Assembly (NCBI GenBank): GCA_025331445.1
Contig: JAIWNE010000014.1
Coordinates: 248,001-312,000 of the forward strand
Direction: 5' to 3'
DNA from: Blakeslea trispora
Taxonomy: Eukaryota > Mucoromycota > Mucoromycetes > Mucorales > Choanephoraceae
DNA: 64,000 nt
The notes under the pieces were generated by a model, which was given only the letters and a program-made list of their open reading frames with translations, had not been told where the DNA came from and made no database searches. Below, one piece after another: positions 63,201 to 64,000 of the stretch (position 1 is the stretch's first letter; each line of letters opens with the position of its first letter). Made by a program: the position numbers and the translations under genes.

Positions 63201-64000
63201 TGTTGAAATACTTGGCGTCTCACTTTTTGACTCTGCAAAATATGGTGAGTATTGCAAACGAAGAATAAGGTTGTCATCCAATCCATTGTTCATTAAGAAT
63301 CTATAGGGAACGATACGTAGACTAGGACGTAAAGCCTTTACGAATATTAGTTTGGGATCGCTCTCAAGCTGTTTCTTCCATAACTCAAGCATGTTGTGCC
63401 TGTATATCACACAATAAGAATGATCTTGTATATCAAATCTCCAGTGTATACTCCCGTCTTCTTTCTTGTCCATTTTGCATGAGCCTCTCTTGAAGAACTT
63501 TCTTTGCCTTTGTGCCTCTTTCTCTTCAAGTAAAAATTTGTAGGAAAGGTTCGCATCCCAATAAAATGCTTCCATACTAGGTCTTGAATGATAGTCTTGG
63601 TCTTGTTTTCTAATGACAACGCAAGGTATCGGTAATCCGTAGCACCAATAGATTTTAGGTAAAGAGCTCTTGAGCTCTTCCTTCTCAAAGTATATCGTTC
63701 TATTGCTAATTAAGTCCCATACCTCAAAGCATACGATATTACTGTGTTCTTGATCATCCTGGAACAACAAGGAAGAGCAAACAAAGTATCTCTCGCAATC
63801 AGAGAATTTGGCAAAGACATAAGAGCTGTTGTTGTCCTTTGCTCTGCGGCTAGATAAATCATGTGCAATGGTATTATCACTGCTGTTGAAGATTAACCAC
63901 CTTTTTCTATTGTTATAAACAGCATAAAGCGATAGACTTCTTGACATTGCTTGTACTTCTTCGTCGCCAACAGTAATACAGTTGATATAGTCTTGAATCA
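60205..64000 (-). CDS. TRP/polycystin-like ion channel (5' partial)
   Basis: Exons: >64000-62102, 62041-61215, 61158-61084, 61012-60660, 60594-60541, 60481-60465 (17 nt) and 60410-60205. Joins keep phase and restore AKDLLTKTVRSLDYVPTGKS, DCLKEFESVCALIVWLHALL and MFNVVIGFMSASIEDVLERG. The frame stays open past 63947 to the right edge, so the N-terminus is missing. The visible N-terminal half looks beta-propeller-like (SSYVFAKFSDCERYFVCSSL), then an ankyrin-poor helical region, then an ion-transport domain of six spans (AIICLIHLVFYTSYFLTVTF, PMHVIVLVVFFLSYALL, WVDILLLVFTMFTFFQMYF). The pore lies before NDMVAVLSIAFSFIVLLLMF, and a coiled coil ends the protein. A PVEVRVEQ-type repeat occupies 62990-63170. 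Probably a Ca2+-permeable channel of a Mucoromycota-rich family. Confidence 0.82.
62990..63175. repeat. In-frame degenerate PVEVRVEQ repeat of the channel gene
   Basis: Minus-strand codons repeat an 8-residue unit (EPPVEVRVEQ, PAEVRVEQ, PVEVRVHP, PVEVQVER, PIEHPIEL, QEEQPVEL) about six to seven times. The unit is 24 bp. It forms a charged, probably unstructured linker and gives rise to spurious plus-strand ORFs. Confidence 0.85.

Noticed and set aside
62905..63306. Plus-strand Cys/Ser/Thr-rich ORF and an overlapping Leu-rich ORF
   Set aside because: Shadows of the PVEVRVEQ repeat in the minus-strand channel gene, which has clear domains and splice structure.

Overview
The window is nuclear DNA of an AT-rich fungus, most likely an early-diverging Mucoromycota (Mucorales-type) species. 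Genes are dense and split by many short introns (mostly 45-90 nt, GTAAGT-type donors, CTAAT/CTAAC-like branch sites, TAG/CAG acceptors). The family set is fungal: a 14-spanner MFS transporter, a BRE4-like membrane protein, an Abp2 ARS-binding protein, and PKC1 with HR1, C2 and C1 domains. The first part carries a Fanzor/TnpB-like nuclease gene, an Ndc10/Crypton-type recombinase relative and Tc1/mariner debris.

Bases 1-12,200 are an accessory, transposon-rich block. It holds the 3'-open Ndc10/Crypton-like gene (minus), a 72-74 bp degenerate tandem repeat running into a perfect 79-bp inverted repeat, a ~1 kb element with 15-bp inverted ends flanked by TA, a PD-(D/E)XK-type gene with a long Asn/Ser repeat (plus), a large multi-exon Fanzor-like gene broken by homopolymer frameshifts (minus), and a Tc1/mariner transposase with four in-frame stops (plus).

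Bases 13,000-20,400 hold conserved cellular genes: a heterotrimeric G-protein alpha subunit (8 exons, minus), a weak multi-fragment hypothetical (minus), YIP1 (minus) and the ribosome assembly factor TIF6/eIF6 (plus). The following 4.3 kb has no protein gene but is not empty. On the minus strand it carries a series of intronic C/D-box snoRNAs whose guides match 18S and 25S rRNA at the sites served in yeast by snR78, snR77, snR75, snR74 and snR73, in that order. A 141-bp pogo/Tigger-like MITE lies just upstream.

Bases 24,600-33,100 hold, on the plus strand, a DNAJC17/Cwf23-type spliceosomal J protein, a peroxisome-targeted acyl/coumaroyl-CoA ligase (C-terminal ARL), a Myb/SANT-like ORF and a BRE4/aromatic-acid-exporter-like membrane protein. 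From 33,500 to 45,200 come a DHA2-type MFS transporter (minus), RHO1 (plus), the RNase P/MRP subunit POP4 (minus), a second MFS transporter (plus, divergent from POP4) and PKC1 (minus). RHO1 and PKC1, which act together in the yeast cell-wall integrity pathway, are only a few kb apart. From 46,100 to 64,000 come mitochondrial ClpX (MCX1, minus), a multi-KH protein (minus), Abp2 (plus), a GCP5/6-like gamma-tubulin complex protein (plus) and a TRP-like ion channel (minus) that runs off the right edge.

Exon structures were deduced by hand from reading frames, splice signals and family resemblance. No alignment or database search was run; rRNA target sites and yeast snoRNA names are recalled knowledge.
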